Positions 7,786 to 15,714 of a DNA stretch of 44,728 nucleotides are shown here, piece after piece. The stretch's first letter is position 1; every line of letters begins with the position of its first letter. Source of the DNA: Candidatus Dojkabacteria bacterium (GTDB taxonomy: Bacteria; Patescibacteriota; Dojkabacteria; J137); contig JAMQHH010000028.1 in the NCBI GenBank assembly GCA_025993875.1, positions 1-44,728 on the forward strand, read 5' to 3'. The position numbers were made by a program, and so were the translations under genes. The notes beneath the pieces are model-generated. The model did no database searches. It worked only from the letters and a program-made list of their open reading frames with translations, and was not told where the DNA came from.

Positions 7786-8337
7786 ATGACCAAAACCCTA
7801 ATAAGGTTTGTTGATTCGTCGTTATTTCCGGCTGCAGCATTAGTGGCAGGGAAATTTTTGGGATTAATACTCACTTTTCAATTATTTGGTATAGGGTGGA
7901 CTCTAAAGCAGTATACAGAATCTTTCTTCTCGATAGGAACATCGGTTAGGTTGGAAGATCTGGCTCTAGCCACTTCGTACTCCGATCTTTTTATGTACGT
8001 TTTTATTGCGTTTTTTTTCTCGTTCTCAGTAATACGGGCGGTATTTTTTCATGCGTCGCATGTAAAGCCTTCTTTGGTAATAAAGCTTGCAAATAAAAAT
8101 CTGCTTAGCCTTATTCAATCTTCGTACAAAGTCTACAATTATGCATTTGTATGGCTTTTATTTGCATGGATAGGTAATATTTTGATATTAGTAAATGTTG
8201 CAAGAGGCGCAACATATTTATGGGTAGGCATAGTTGTTACCATATCTTCCATTGTACTTTCGGTAATTCTTCTGGAAGATTTGAATAAGGAGATCGAAAA
8301 TATAAAAAATCATCCCGGAAAATATAAATGGGAATAA
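7786..8337 (+). CDS. Four-helix membrane protein, unknown function
   Basis: A 183-residue integral membrane protein with four predicted helices: about residues 14-40 (FPAAALVAGKFLGLIL), 66-88 (LFMYVFIAFFFSFSV), 118-137 (FVWLLFAWIGNILIL) and 143-163 (LWVGIVVTISSIVLSVILL). A short acidic/basic cytoplasmic tail ends in KYKWE. I recognise no family. It starts 41 nt after rpsT and ends 4 nt before the next gene, so it is likely cotranscribed. No Shine-Dalgarno sequence. Confidence 0.65.
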   Translation: MTKTLIRFVDSSLFPAAALVAGKFLGLILTFQLFGIGWTLKQYTESFFSIGTSVRLEDLALATSYSDLFMYVFIAFFFSFSVIRAVFFHASHVKPSLVIKLANKNLLSLIQSSYKVYNYAFVWLLFAWIGNILILVNVARGATYLWVGIVVTISSIVLSVILLEDLNKEIENIKNHPGKYKWE

Positions 8338-8341
8338 TTTT

Positions 8342-8803
8342 ATGGATATAGAAAAAATATCAAAAGTTCTTGAAGGCGTTTTAGTAGGTAAAATTACGGA
8401 TATTCAAAAACACCCCAACGCAGATAAGTTAATATTACTTAACCTGGATGTTGGATCAGAAACAAAAAGGCAGATAGTAACAGGGGCTCCTAATGTAAAA
8501 ACAGGAAATACAGTATGCTTTATAACAGCGGGAAACCTTCTCCCAAGACCTTATTTAACTGAGGGCAAAGAGATAATCCTTCAGCCAAGGGATTTAAGAG
8601 GAATAATTTCGGATGCAATGCTTATGGCTCCCGATGAACTTTGCTTAGGTGATGATCACTTGGGTGTGCTAATTTTGGAGGAATCCGGTTATTTGGAAAA
8701 TGTAAAGGCAGTTAAGCTAGGGGAACCAATATTAAAGTGTGTAAACAAAAAGTTTGTTGAGGATATAATAAAATATCTCTCTAGCAGAACCGAAAAATTT
8801 TAA
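8342..8803 (+). CDS. Free-standing tRNA-binding (EMAP/PheT-N type) domain protein
   Basis: A 153-residue protein that is essentially one OB-fold tRNA-binding domain, as at the N-terminus of bacterial PheT and in YtpR and the MetRS C-terminal domain. Matching segments are GKITDIQKHPNADKL, QIVTGAPNVKTGNTV, a Pro-rich loop, ILQPRDLRGIISDAMLMAP and ELCLGDDHLGVLIL. The GDDH and RG-S-MLMAP positions are typical of the PheT version. No synthetase catalytic domain follows. A likely role is binding tRNA or aiding a partner enzyme; this is inferred from the domain alone. It sits 4 nt after a membrane protein gene and 20 nt before a methyltransferase gene. Confidence 0.82.
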   Translation: MDIEKISKVLEGVLVGKITDIQKHPNADKLILLNLDVGSETKRQIVTGAPNVKTGNTVCFITAGNLLPRPYLTEGKEIILQPRDLRGIISDAMLMAPDELCLGDDHLGVLILEESGYLENVKAVKLGEPILKCVNKKFVEDIIKYLSSRTEKF

Positions 8804-8823
8804 TATTATTTATATAAGAAACA

Positions 8824-9729
8824 ATGATTTATCCAACAGACTGGATTGACTTTGAACTTTTAGACGCAGGTGAAAGAGAAAAGCTAGAAAGATGGGGCAA
8901 TTACATTTTAAGAAGGCCCGATCCACAGGCTATCTGGGCTAAAAACTCGGCCATAAAATCTCAGTGGGATTCTGCCGACCTAATTTATAATCGAAGTGAT
9001 AAAGGCGGAGGTAACTGGGAGATTAAAAACAAAAAAATTCCATTTAACAGTACTAACAACATACTCGATATAAATCCGTGGGAGGTAAAGTATAAAGATT
9101 TCAAATTTAAAATTAAACCCACAGGCTTTAAGCATACAGGGCTTTTTCCAGAACAGGCAGTTAATTGGGAATTCATTATTAACAAGATAAATTCCTTTAA
9201 ATTGAAACATAATAAATCACCGGTTGTTTTAAATTTATTTGCTTATACGGGAGGCGCAACAGTCGCAGCGCTTTCGGCAGGTGCGATAGTAACGCATTTA
9301 GATGCTTCAAAAGGGGTAAACCTTTGGGCAAAAGAAAATGTTGAACTCTCCTTACTAAAAGACTCAAAGGTAAGATTTATACAAGATGATGCAATAAAGT
9401 TTGTGGAAAGAGAGATTAGACGGGGAAACAAATACGATGCAATAATTATGGATCCTCCGGTATATGGAAGAGGGGCAAACGGGCAACTTTGGGAGATAGA
9501 AAAAGACCTTTTTAAACTTGTGGAAAGATGTAAAGGCTTGCTTAGCAGCACTCCTTTATTTTTTCTTATAAATGCTTATGCTAATTCTTTTTCGGCAATT
9601 GCTTTAGAGAATATTTTAAAAATAATTCTAAACTCCGAGTTTAAGTCTATTCAAAGCGGGGAGGTAGGACTAAAAGCTACTTCAACGAATTTGGTTTTGC
9701 CATGTGGTATGTTTTCAAGGGCGGAATAA
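8824..9729 (+). CDS. Class I SAM-dependent methyltransferase, RlmI/RlmK-like
   Basis: A 301-residue cytoplasmic methyltransferase resembling the catalytic half of the 23S rRNA m5C/m2G enzymes RlmI/RlmK. The N-terminal part has GFKHTGLFPEQAVNW, close to the 'G-TGLFLDQ' motif of that group. The SAM fold follows with motif I in VLNLFAYTGGATVAALSAG, acidic residue VTHLDASKGVNLWAKEN, and the catalytic-loop motif IMDPPVYGRG. The substrate is probably an rRNA base, but position and nucleotide cannot be read from sequence. No N-terminal PUA domain is present. A TATAAG lies just upstream of the ATG and could be an internal promoter. Confidence 0.85.
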   Translation: MIYPTDWIDFELLDAGEREKLERWGNYILRRPDPQAIWAKNSAIKSQWDSADLIYNRSDKGGGNWEIKNKKIPFNSTNNILDINPWEVKYKDFKFKIKPTGFKHTGLFPEQAVNWEFIINKINSFKLKHNKSPVVLNLFAYTGGATVAALSAGAIVTHLDASKGVNLWAKENVELSLLKDSKVRFIQDDAIKFVEREIRRGNKYDAIIMDPPVYGRGANGQLWEIEKDLFKLVERCKGLLSSTPLFFLINAYANSFSAIALENILKIILNSEFKSIQSGEVGLKATSTNLVLPCGMFSRAE

Positions 9730-9734
9730 CTTTT

Positions 9735-10694
9735 TTATCTTTTCAGAAAGATCTCTTTTATTATTTCTTCCAAAGGAAGGGGGATAACATCTATATCGTC
9801 CACATCAAAATTTGCCGTAATGTATTTTAAAAACTCGGGAACTTTTGATTTTTGAATTTTATACATTCCTTCGCTATTTAATTCTTCCACCTTATCAAAA
9901 GAGATTTTGGAGAACTCTTTTTTGTTACTTAACGTTAATTTTATATACTTGTATTCCGAAAATCGGCTGGTTAGCTTTATAACATCTGTGTCGATAACCT
10001 TTTGCCCTTTATTTATAACGATAACTCTGTCGCATACCTTTTCTACATCGTCCATATCGTGGCTGGTTAATAAAATTGTTGTACCGTCCTTTTTTTGAAT
10101 ATGTCGTAAAAACTCCCTGATTTTTTGCTTTGAAATAATATCAAGCCCTACAGTAGGTTCGTCGAGAAAAAGAATTTTAGGGTAATGTAAAATTGAGCCA
10201 ATAAGCTCCATCTTCATCCTTTCGCCAAGAGACATTCTTCGGATTTGCGTATCTATAAATCGAGAAATATCGAGTAACTCAGTAAGCTCTTTTAGCCTTA
10301 AATTATATTTATGGTCAGAAACATTATAGATCTCTTTTAAAAGTCTAAAACTCTGCCTTGGAGTTAAATCCCAGTTAAGCCCGGACTTGTTACCCATAAC
10401 AAGACCTATCCGACTTAAAAATTCACTTTTTCTATCGCTGGGCTTAAAGCCTAACACCTGAATCTCGCCCGATGATGGATATATTAATCCAGATAACATT
10501 TTTATTGTTGTTGTTTTTCCTGCTCCATTAGGGCCCAAAAATGCCACGCTTTCACCATATTTTATGGAAAAAGATATGTCCAAAACAGCGCTTACTTCTA
10601 AAAAATTCGGCTTAAGCAGATCTTTAAAAAATCCCCGTTTTTTAAGCTTTCTAAATTTTTTGTGTAAATTTTTTACGGTTATTATTTTTTCCAT
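9735..10694 (-). CDS. ABC-2 exporter ATPase subunit (COG4586-like)
   Basis: A 319-residue ATPase of a three-gene ABC-2 exporter. Walker A GPNGAGKTTT, signature region RMSLGERMKMELIGS and Walker B ILFLDEPTVGLD are intact; the MSLGER signature in place of LSGGQ is characteristic of the COG4586 group. The H-loop is in LLTSHDMDDVEKVCD. A C-terminal region of about 90 residues follows. The chosen ATG at 10694 begins 2 nt after the upstream permease stop codon; the frame is open 15 codons further up but would overlap that gene. It works with the two permeases encoded next to it. Substrate unknown. Confidence 0.9.
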   Translation of the reverse strand: MEKIITVKNLHKKFRKLKKRGFFKDLLKPNFLEVSAVLDISFSIKYGESVAFLGPNGAGKTTTIKMLSGLIYPSSGEIQVLGFKPSDRKSEFLSRIGLVMGNKSGLNWDLTPRQSFRLLKEIYNVSDHKYNLRLKELTELLDISRFIDTQIRRMSLGERMKMELIGSILHYPKILFLDEPTVGLDIISKQKIREFLRHIQKKDGTTILLTSHDMDDVEKVCDRVIVINKGQKVIDTDVIKLTSRFSEYKYIKLTLSNKKEFSKISFDKVEELNSEGMYKIQKSKVPEFLKYITANFDVDDIDVIPLPLEEIIKEIFLKR

Positions 10695-10696
10695 AT

Positions 10697-11506
10697 CTAG
10701 CTGCTGGCCGAGGAATAGCTTTTTAATCCAAGCTTCCAAAGCCTATTTTTAAAAAATAAAAATAAAATTGCAATAAAAATTGAGAATAAGCACCAACCTA
10801 CACCTTCAAGTTTTCCCAGAGCAACCTCTACCGAAACACCACTCCCTATTAAAAAAGGCAATACTGTTAAAAAAACTGTTTTGAAGTTTCCCCACCCATT
10901 TAATGGAATATTTTTTACAAAATCATAATCTGTGAAAACAGCCAGATCTGTTATCCCACTACTTTCCCCGAGCCAAAATGCAAAAATTGCTGTTATAAAA
11001 AAAATCGAACTGGAAGCAATAATCCCACAAAATACAATAATAAAAGATAGTAAAAAATTGCTTATCTCAATATTCAGGGCATTCCAGTCCACCGATAAAA
11101 TTATAAAGATAAATCCAAACAGGTAATCTCTAACTACTGTTAGAATATCAATACTCCTGTAACTTAAAAAGAATAAAGCGGGAACCGGTTTTGATAACAC
11201 TAAATCTAACTTTCCGCTATTTATATCCGACGAAATAGCTCCGAGGTTTTTATAAACCAGACCTGCAAAAAGATAGAAATTAATCTGAGCAAAGAAAATA
11301 AAAAGCAGCATTTCGTTTTTTGTTAATCCGGCAACTTCGTTTGTGTTAGTGTAAATAACAGAATTGGCAAGTATTGCAGTTAAAATGTAAACGGTACCCG
11401 AAACAATGTTTCCCCAGTTGTTAAAAAGATATGCGGTATCTTTTTGCCAGGTGTTTACAATTGCCAGTTTTATTAAATTGTATCTTGTGGAAAAATATTT
11501 TTTCAT
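10697..11506 (-). CDS. ABC-2 exporter permease (COG3694-like)
   Basis: A 269-residue integral membrane protein with about six hydrophobic helices, matching the ABC-2-type permeases of the COG3694/COG4587/COG4586 trio. The segment NSGKLDLVLSKPVPALFFLSYR near residue 95-115 corresponds to the cytoplasmic 'G-ld-lL-rPv' motif that contacts the ATPase. Its ATG overlaps the stop of the preceding permease by 4 nt and its stop is 2 nt from the ATPase start, so the three are translated as a unit. Start context GGCAGGAAT is one of few Shine-Dalgarno-like sequences in the window. Confidence 0.85.
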   Translation of the reverse strand: MKKYFSTRYNLIKLAIVNTWQKDTAYLFNNWGNIVSGTVYILTAILANSVIYTNTNEVAGLTKNEMLLFIFFAQINFYLFAGLVYKNLGAISSDINSGKLDLVLSKPVPALFFLSYRSIDILTVVRDYLFGFIFIILSVDWNALNIEISNFLLSFIIVFCGIIASSSIFFITAIFAFWLGESSGITDLAVFTDYDFVKNIPLNGWGNFKTVFLTVLPFLIGSGVSVEVALGKLEGVGWCLFSIFIAILFLFFKNRLWKLGLKSYSSASS

Positions 11507-12267
11507 ATTCCTGCCGATTCAAACTTTCTAAAAGAGTAAATCCAAAATTTGTAAATAACAATATTAAGTGTAATTGCCCAAAAAACTGCAACAGCGAGTG
11601 ATTTAGCAAAATCAAAACTACCTATTGCTGTTATGGAATTTACCGGAGAATAAATCATTGTACCAAAGGGTAAAAGTTCAACAATATTTTTAAGCTGTCC
11701 TGGGAAAAACGTTAGCGGAATTAATGCGCCCGATAAAATACGCGTTGTATGGTTTATTGCATTTTTTATTCCCGAAACCTCCGTAAATATCAAAGATAAC
11801 GCCCCCTCAAATAGATTAAACGCGAACGAGATTGCTCCCGCTAACCCCATAAAAATTAGAAATACAGGCAGTTTTTCTAAAGTCAGTTTTAGGTTAAATA
11901 TTCCCATAACTATGCAAAATATACTAAACAGGTAGACCGGCAATGTATCGCCAATTGTTTTAAGGTATAAATAACCAACAACAGAAACCGGTTTTATAAT
12001 AATATTGGAGATCTCACCTGTAGTTACTGACTTTCGTATAGTCCTTCCCAGTTTTGTATTTGTAACAAAGAGTATTTCCCCAATACCCGAAGAAATTAAA
12101 AAATAAGCCAAAAGCTCAGTTGCTTTTTCTCCTTTTAAAATAAGATTCCAAAAAACCAAGACAAAGACAATTCCTAAAACCTTTACTAGAATTTTAGCTA
12201 CTCCTTCCAAAGGGTATCGAAATACTCTTAGAGTATAGTAAACCAGTACGGTTAAGTATTTGTTCAT
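11503..12267 (-). CDS. ABC-2 exporter permease (COG4587-like)
   Basis: A 254-residue membrane protein, first gene of the ABC-2 trio. It has six hydrophobic segments and the coupling motif VTTGEISNIIIKPVSVVGYLY (about residues 78-98), equivalent to the motif in its partner permease. Its N-terminus KYLTVLVYYTLRVFRYPLEG is typical for this group. It forms the heterodimeric channel with the protein encoded at 10697-11506. The upstream region carries TGC-TAGCAT and TGA-TAATAT, either of which could serve as an extended -10. Confidence 0.83.
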   Translation of the reverse strand: MNKYLTVLVYYTLRVFRYPLEGVAKILVKVLGIVFVLVFWNLILKGEKATELLAYFLISSGIGEILFVTNTKLGRTIRKSVTTGEISNIIIKPVSVVGYLYLKTIGDTLPVYLFSIFCIVMGIFNLKLTLEKLPVFLIFMGLAGAISFAFNLFEGALSLIFTEVSGIKNAINHTTRILSGALIPLTFFPGQLKNIVELLPFGTMIYSPVNSITAIGSFDFAKSLAVAVFWAITLNIVIYKFWIYSFRKFESAGI

Positions 12268-12370
12268 ATAATTGAGGAAAATGCTAGCAATATTATCACA
12301 ATGTAGCTTTTACAGTAGTTAGTATTGCCTAACTAATTTCAACTCTCTATTATAAAAATGCAAATTACAA

Positions 12371-12376
12371 TATAAT
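12371..12376 (+). promoter_or_regulatory. -10 box for the RluA-family gene
   Basis: TATAAT, 28 nt before the TTG start codon at 12404. The 136-nt divergent spacer holds this and the leftward ABC-exporter promoter. No clear -35. Confidence 0.4.
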
Positions 12377-12403
12377 CTAGCATATCAATTACAAAATTCC
12401 ATT

Positions 12404-13078
12404 TTGGATAACCTAAAAGTAATTTTTGAAGATAATAAAATATTAGTTGTAGAAAAACCTTCTGGAATTCCTGTGCAATCGGATTCTTCGGCTGTTCTTG
12501 ATTTAACAGCCATCTGTAAATCATATATAAAAGAAAAATATAATAAACCCGGCAATGTATTTTTAGGTCTTGTTCACAGGTTAGACAGGCCGGTAGGTGG
12601 AATAATGGTTTTTGCCAAAAACTCCAAAAGTGCAGCCAGGCTTAGTGAATTAATAAGGTTAAGAAAAGTCAAAAAAGAATATTTGGTTGTTTTGGAGGGA
12701 AACTTAAAGCAAAAAGAAAAAAAACTTGTAAACTATCTTCTTAAAGATACAAAAACAAATAAAGTTAGGGTTTTTAACAAAGCGGAAAATGGGACAAAGT
12801 ATTGCGAACTGAAATATAAAACATTGGAATACAACGAGAAAGAAAATTTAACACTGGCAGAGGTTAAATTAATAACCGGAAGACCTCATCAAATTAGGGC
12901 ACAGTTTTCGAATATTAAAAACCCAATTTGGGGAGATGTAAAATACGGAAGTAAAAATAAATCGTTTGATATTGCGCTGTGGGCTTACAAGCTGGAACTT
13001 CCTATTAATAAATATCCGGTTTTTACATCAATGCCCGATCAAAAAATTTACCCTTGGTGTGTGTTTTGTAAGTATTGA
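12404..13078 (+). CDS. RluA-family pseudouridine synthase
   Basis: A 224-residue RNA pseudouridine synthase of the RluA/RluC/RluD family, isomerising uridine in rRNA or tRNA. It shows VVEKPSGIPV (motif I), GLVHRLDRPVGGIMVFAK with the catalytic Asp61, KKEYLVVLEG, and TGRPHQIRAQF (motif III). No N-terminal S4 domain is present, so it is a single-domain type and its target cannot be named. The start is TTG at 12404, giving MDNLKVIFEDNKILVV just ahead of the first conserved strand; no ATG is available. Its 3' end overlaps the convergent membrane protein gene by 31 nt. Confidence 0.92.
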   Translation: MDNLKVIFEDNKILVVEKPSGIPVQSDSSAVLDLTAICKSYIKEKYNKPGNVFLGLVHRLDRPVGGIMVFAKNSKSAARLSELIRLRKVKKEYLVVLEGNLKQKEKKLVNYLLKDTKTNKVRVFNKAENGTKYCELKYKTLEYNEKENLTLAEVKLITGRPHQIRAQFSNIKNPIWGDVKYGSKNKSFDIALWAYKLELPINKYPVFTSMPDQKIYPWCVFCKY

Positions 13079-14451
13079 GGCGTTTCACTTTTTTTCTTTT
13101 CAAGTAAAAATGAGATGGAGAATAATCCAAAAACCATAACCGAGTAAACAAATCTAAAGTCTGGTCCAACTCCACCGATTGCAAGAGGTACAAGGTTAAC
13201 TAGAGCAAAAAACACAAATACAGTAACCTTTTTTTCTCTTTTTAAAATTACAATCAAAAACAGTAATCCTATATATATTGGGATATTCCAAAATAAATTA
13301 TATGTGTATCGATTTTGTGAAGTTGACGTAACATATTTAGATAGGGTTTCTGTTAAAAAATTGTTGGTACTCGGAGGTAAGTTGTTCTTTTCAACATAAT
13401 CTGGATCGTTACTAAAGACTGAATATAAAAATCTGCTTTCTACACTTCGGCTAAATCCAAATAAATTATAAGCCATGCACAACCTGTTAGCTAGAACCTG
13501 CTTAATATTTTTAATTATAATGCCAATAGAAGTTTTGTAAAACTCGTCCATGTAACTATCGTTATTAAGTATACTGTAGTTATAATAATCTGGATTATTG
13601 TAAACAAGATTGTTAGAGGTAATACAAGTGTATTTTTCCTTTAGATTAGAGATTGGAACTAACCTCTCAATAACTACTTTTTCTTCTTCCAGAGGCGTGT
13701 ACCCGCCGTTGAATGCTGCTGCAACCATATGGATAAGCACAGATGCATTTATAAAGTTTTGTTTTTGAACATGCAGCATTCCAAACAGTATATTGTTAAA
13801 AAACAGGAACAAGCATAAACAGCAGATCAGTAAGATTGCGGATTTTTTAAAGGTGTAAATTTTTAAAAAGTAATATGCAGCTGGAATAATCAAAATAAAA
13901 ATTATGCCGTTGTGTCTTAACAATGAGGTAGTTGTGAAAATGACTACCGCAAAGAACAAGTTGATAAAATCAAATCTACTGCCTTTAAAACCTTCTAAAT
14001 GTACCCTTTTTAATATATTGTTTAAAAAAATTACTATAACTAAAAATATCATGTTGGTGTATGCAATATCTTTCCAGAGAGTTATGTTGTAAAGACCTAC
14101 ACTCGGCATTAATGTATAAATTAAAAAAATTCCAATTAACGGTGCCTTTCTATAGTTATTCTTTATTAATGTATTAACAAAAAATGCAGGGATGCAAGTG
14201 GCAAGTAAGATTTGAAGGAATGCAACGGCAGCAGGTGAATATATAACTCTTTGAATAAGCGCAATAATTAATGTGTGAATGTACGGATGATGGTTACTAA
14301 AAGAAAAAGATTTTGCCTGGCTCCATTGATCTAAGGAATCTGGGGTCATTAAACCGGGATAAAAAGCCAAAAGCCATATAGAAAAAACAACTATTCCTGT
14401 AATAGACAAAATAAACCAATACCTGTTTCTGCTAATAAACTCTGCTATCAT
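13048..14451 (-). CDS. Polytopic membrane protein, probable GT-C type glycosyltransferase
   Basis: A 467-residue membrane protein with about eleven helices. The first external loop, after helix 1, contains YPGLMTPDSLDQWSQA followed by NHHPYIHTL. This arrangement of an acidic residue in the first loop is typical of lipid-phosphate-sugar-dependent GT-C glycosyltransferases and related DUF6020-type proteins. Further helices run to the C-terminus, which ends in a Lys-rich tail. It is last in the leftward glycan operon, after gtrA-like and gtrB-like genes. That order matches serotype-conversion modules, in which the third gene encodes the enzyme that transfers the sugar outside the membrane. Exact acceptor and sugar are unknown. 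Confidence 0.72.
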   Translation of the reverse strand: MIAEFISRNRYWFILSITGIVVFSIWLLAFYPGLMTPDSLDQWSQAKSFSFSNHHPYIHTLIIALIQRVIYSPAAVAFLQILLATCIPAFFVNTLIKNNYRKAPLIGIFLIYTLMPSVGLYNITLWKDIAYTNMIFLVIVIFLNNILKRVHLEGFKGSRFDFINLFFAVVIFTTTSLLRHNGIIFILIIPAAYYFLKIYTFKKSAILLICCLCLFLFFNNILFGMLHVQKQNFINASVLIHMVAAAFNGGYTPLEEEKVVIERLVPISNLKEKYTCITSNNLVYNNPDYYNYSILNNDSYMDEFYKTSIGIIIKNIKQVLANRLCMAYNLFGFSRSVESRFLYSVFSNDPDYVEKNNLPPSTNNFLTETLSKYVTSTSQNRYTYNLFWNIPIYIGLLFLIVILKREKKVTVFVFFALVNLVPLAIGGVGPDFRFVYSVMVFGLFSISFLLEKKKSETPQYLQNTHQG

Positions 14452-14496
14452 ATGAATTAGTTTTTAGTGGTTACTTTGTAGAAAAATTGACTAAAT

Positions 14497-15240
14497 TTAT
14501 CGGTTAGAACCTAAATTAAATTTTAATATTTCTTTTAGTGCCTGTATTCCATCTCTAAAAGCGTGTAAATGTTTTCCTTCTGCCAGGGTTCTGGGATAAT
14601 AACTTATTGGAACTATGCCAAATTTTAAGTGTTTACCTGCTGATTTATATCTAGATAATTTAGCCGTAATTTCCGGTTCTAACCCGAATCTGCTTTTAGA
14701 AACTATCTTTGCGGCAATTTCTCGAACAATATTTCCTTTTACGAGTTTGTAACAAACCTCCATATCGGGAATCCAAACCTTAATTCTCGGGTAGGTGAAA
14801 AAATTAGAAAGTAACGACAATACTTTATTGCCTATATAATTTTTAATATAAATCACTTTGTTATTTTTGCCAAATCTGTTACCGTAAACTACGTCCAGAT
14901 TTTTGCTATTCATTAAAGTAAGCAAGTCCGCGATTTCGGCAGGTTCGTATTCGAAATCTGCATCCTGAATTATTACCACATCACCTGTACTCTTTAAAAT
15001 TCCCTCGCGGACAGATTGAGATTTCCCTAAATTTTTTTTGTTCGAATAAGCAAAAACAAAATTATATGTAGACGCTAAATTGTTGATAATCTCCCCTGTC
15101 TTATCGCGAGAGGCATCGTTTATAATAATTATCTCTTTACTTGTTATAAATGGGAAAGAAACAGCGATTACTTTTTCTACTAATTTTCTGACTGTTTTTT
15201 CTTCATTATACGCCGGAATAATTATAGAGAGTTTTTCCAT
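14497..15240 (-). CDS. GT2 family glycosyltransferase, GtrB/DPM1-like
   Basis: A 247-residue GT-A fold enzyme. It opens with LSIIIPAYNEEKTVRKLVEK, has IIINDASRDKT, GKSQSVREGI and the metal-binding IIQDADFEYEP with the DxD motif, then YGNRFG. This is the pattern of dolichyl/undecaprenyl-phosphate sugar transferases (DPM1, GtrB). It would charge a polyprenyl phosphate on the cytoplasmic face. Long C-terminal membrane helices of classical GtrB are absent; anchoring may rely on the GtrA-like partner encoded 7 nt upstream. Confidence 0.87.
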   Translation of the reverse strand: MEKLSIIIPAYNEEKTVRKLVEKVIAVSFPFITSKEIIIINDASRDKTGEIINNLASTYNFVFAYSNKKNLGKSQSVREGILKSTGDVVIIQDADFEYEPAEIADLLTLMNSKNLDVVYGNRFGKNNKVIYIKNYIGNKVLSLLSNFFTYPRIKVWIPDMEVCYKLVKGNIVREIAAKIVSKSRFGLEPEITAKLSRYKSAGKHLKFGIVPISYYPRTLAEGKHLHAFRDGIQALKEILKFNLGSNR

Positions 15241-15247
15241 AGTAGTC

Positions 15248-15679
15248 TTATCTAACTTGTTTAAATACTAAGAATTTGTAAAATAAAAAACTTGAGCACA
15301 TTTGAAACGTTGTTGAAATTATTTTACTAAAAAAAATTGGTAAGTTAAGCTTGATTAAAAACCCAAATACTAAACCGCCAAACATCAAAATATTAAAAAT
15401 GCTTACAGCAAAAAACAACGGGAGCTGTTTTTTTTGATTTTTTGTATTATCTTTGAATGTAAGAAATTTTTGGAAATAAAAGGAATAGACTAAGGCTATT
15501 GTAGTCGAGATAATATTAGGCACAAAAATTATATTAAATAACTCAGCTCTAAAATTAAGAATTGCTGTTTGAAAAGTAAGAATTGCTAGATCCAGTACAA
15601 AAGCAGATATTCCACCTACAAAAAACATTATAATTTCGCGCGTAAAAAGCAAAGTAACTATTTTCTTAACAATTGTCAT
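15248..15679 (-). CDS. GtrA-like membrane protein (putative polyprenyl-sugar flippase)
   Basis: A 143-residue protein with four predicted membrane helices, matching the GtrA family. Typical features are FFVGGISAFVLDLAILT in helix 1, the NIISTTIALVYSFYFQKFLTF segment ending helix 2, and SFLFYKFLVFK at the C-terminus. GtrA proteins are thought to flip polyprenyl-phosphate sugars across the membrane. Position just upstream of a GtrB-like gene and a GT-C-like gene supports the assignment. Confidence 0.87.
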   Translation of the reverse strand: MTIVKKIVTLLFTREIIMFFVGGISAFVLDLAILTFQTAILNFRAELFNIIFVPNIISTTIALVYSFYFQKFLTFKDNTKNQKKQLPLFFAVSIFNILMFGGLVFGFLIKLNLPIFFSKIISTTFQMCSSFLFYKFLVFKQVR

Positions 15680-15714
15680 ATCGTCGTCTATCTATAATGA
15701 GTAAGCAAGGTATT

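Noticed and set aside
9745-9760. aaaga/tcttt inverted repeat as a terminator between convergent genes
   Set aside because: It lies within the last codons of the ABC ATPase, the stem is short and AT-only, and no proper T-tract follows.
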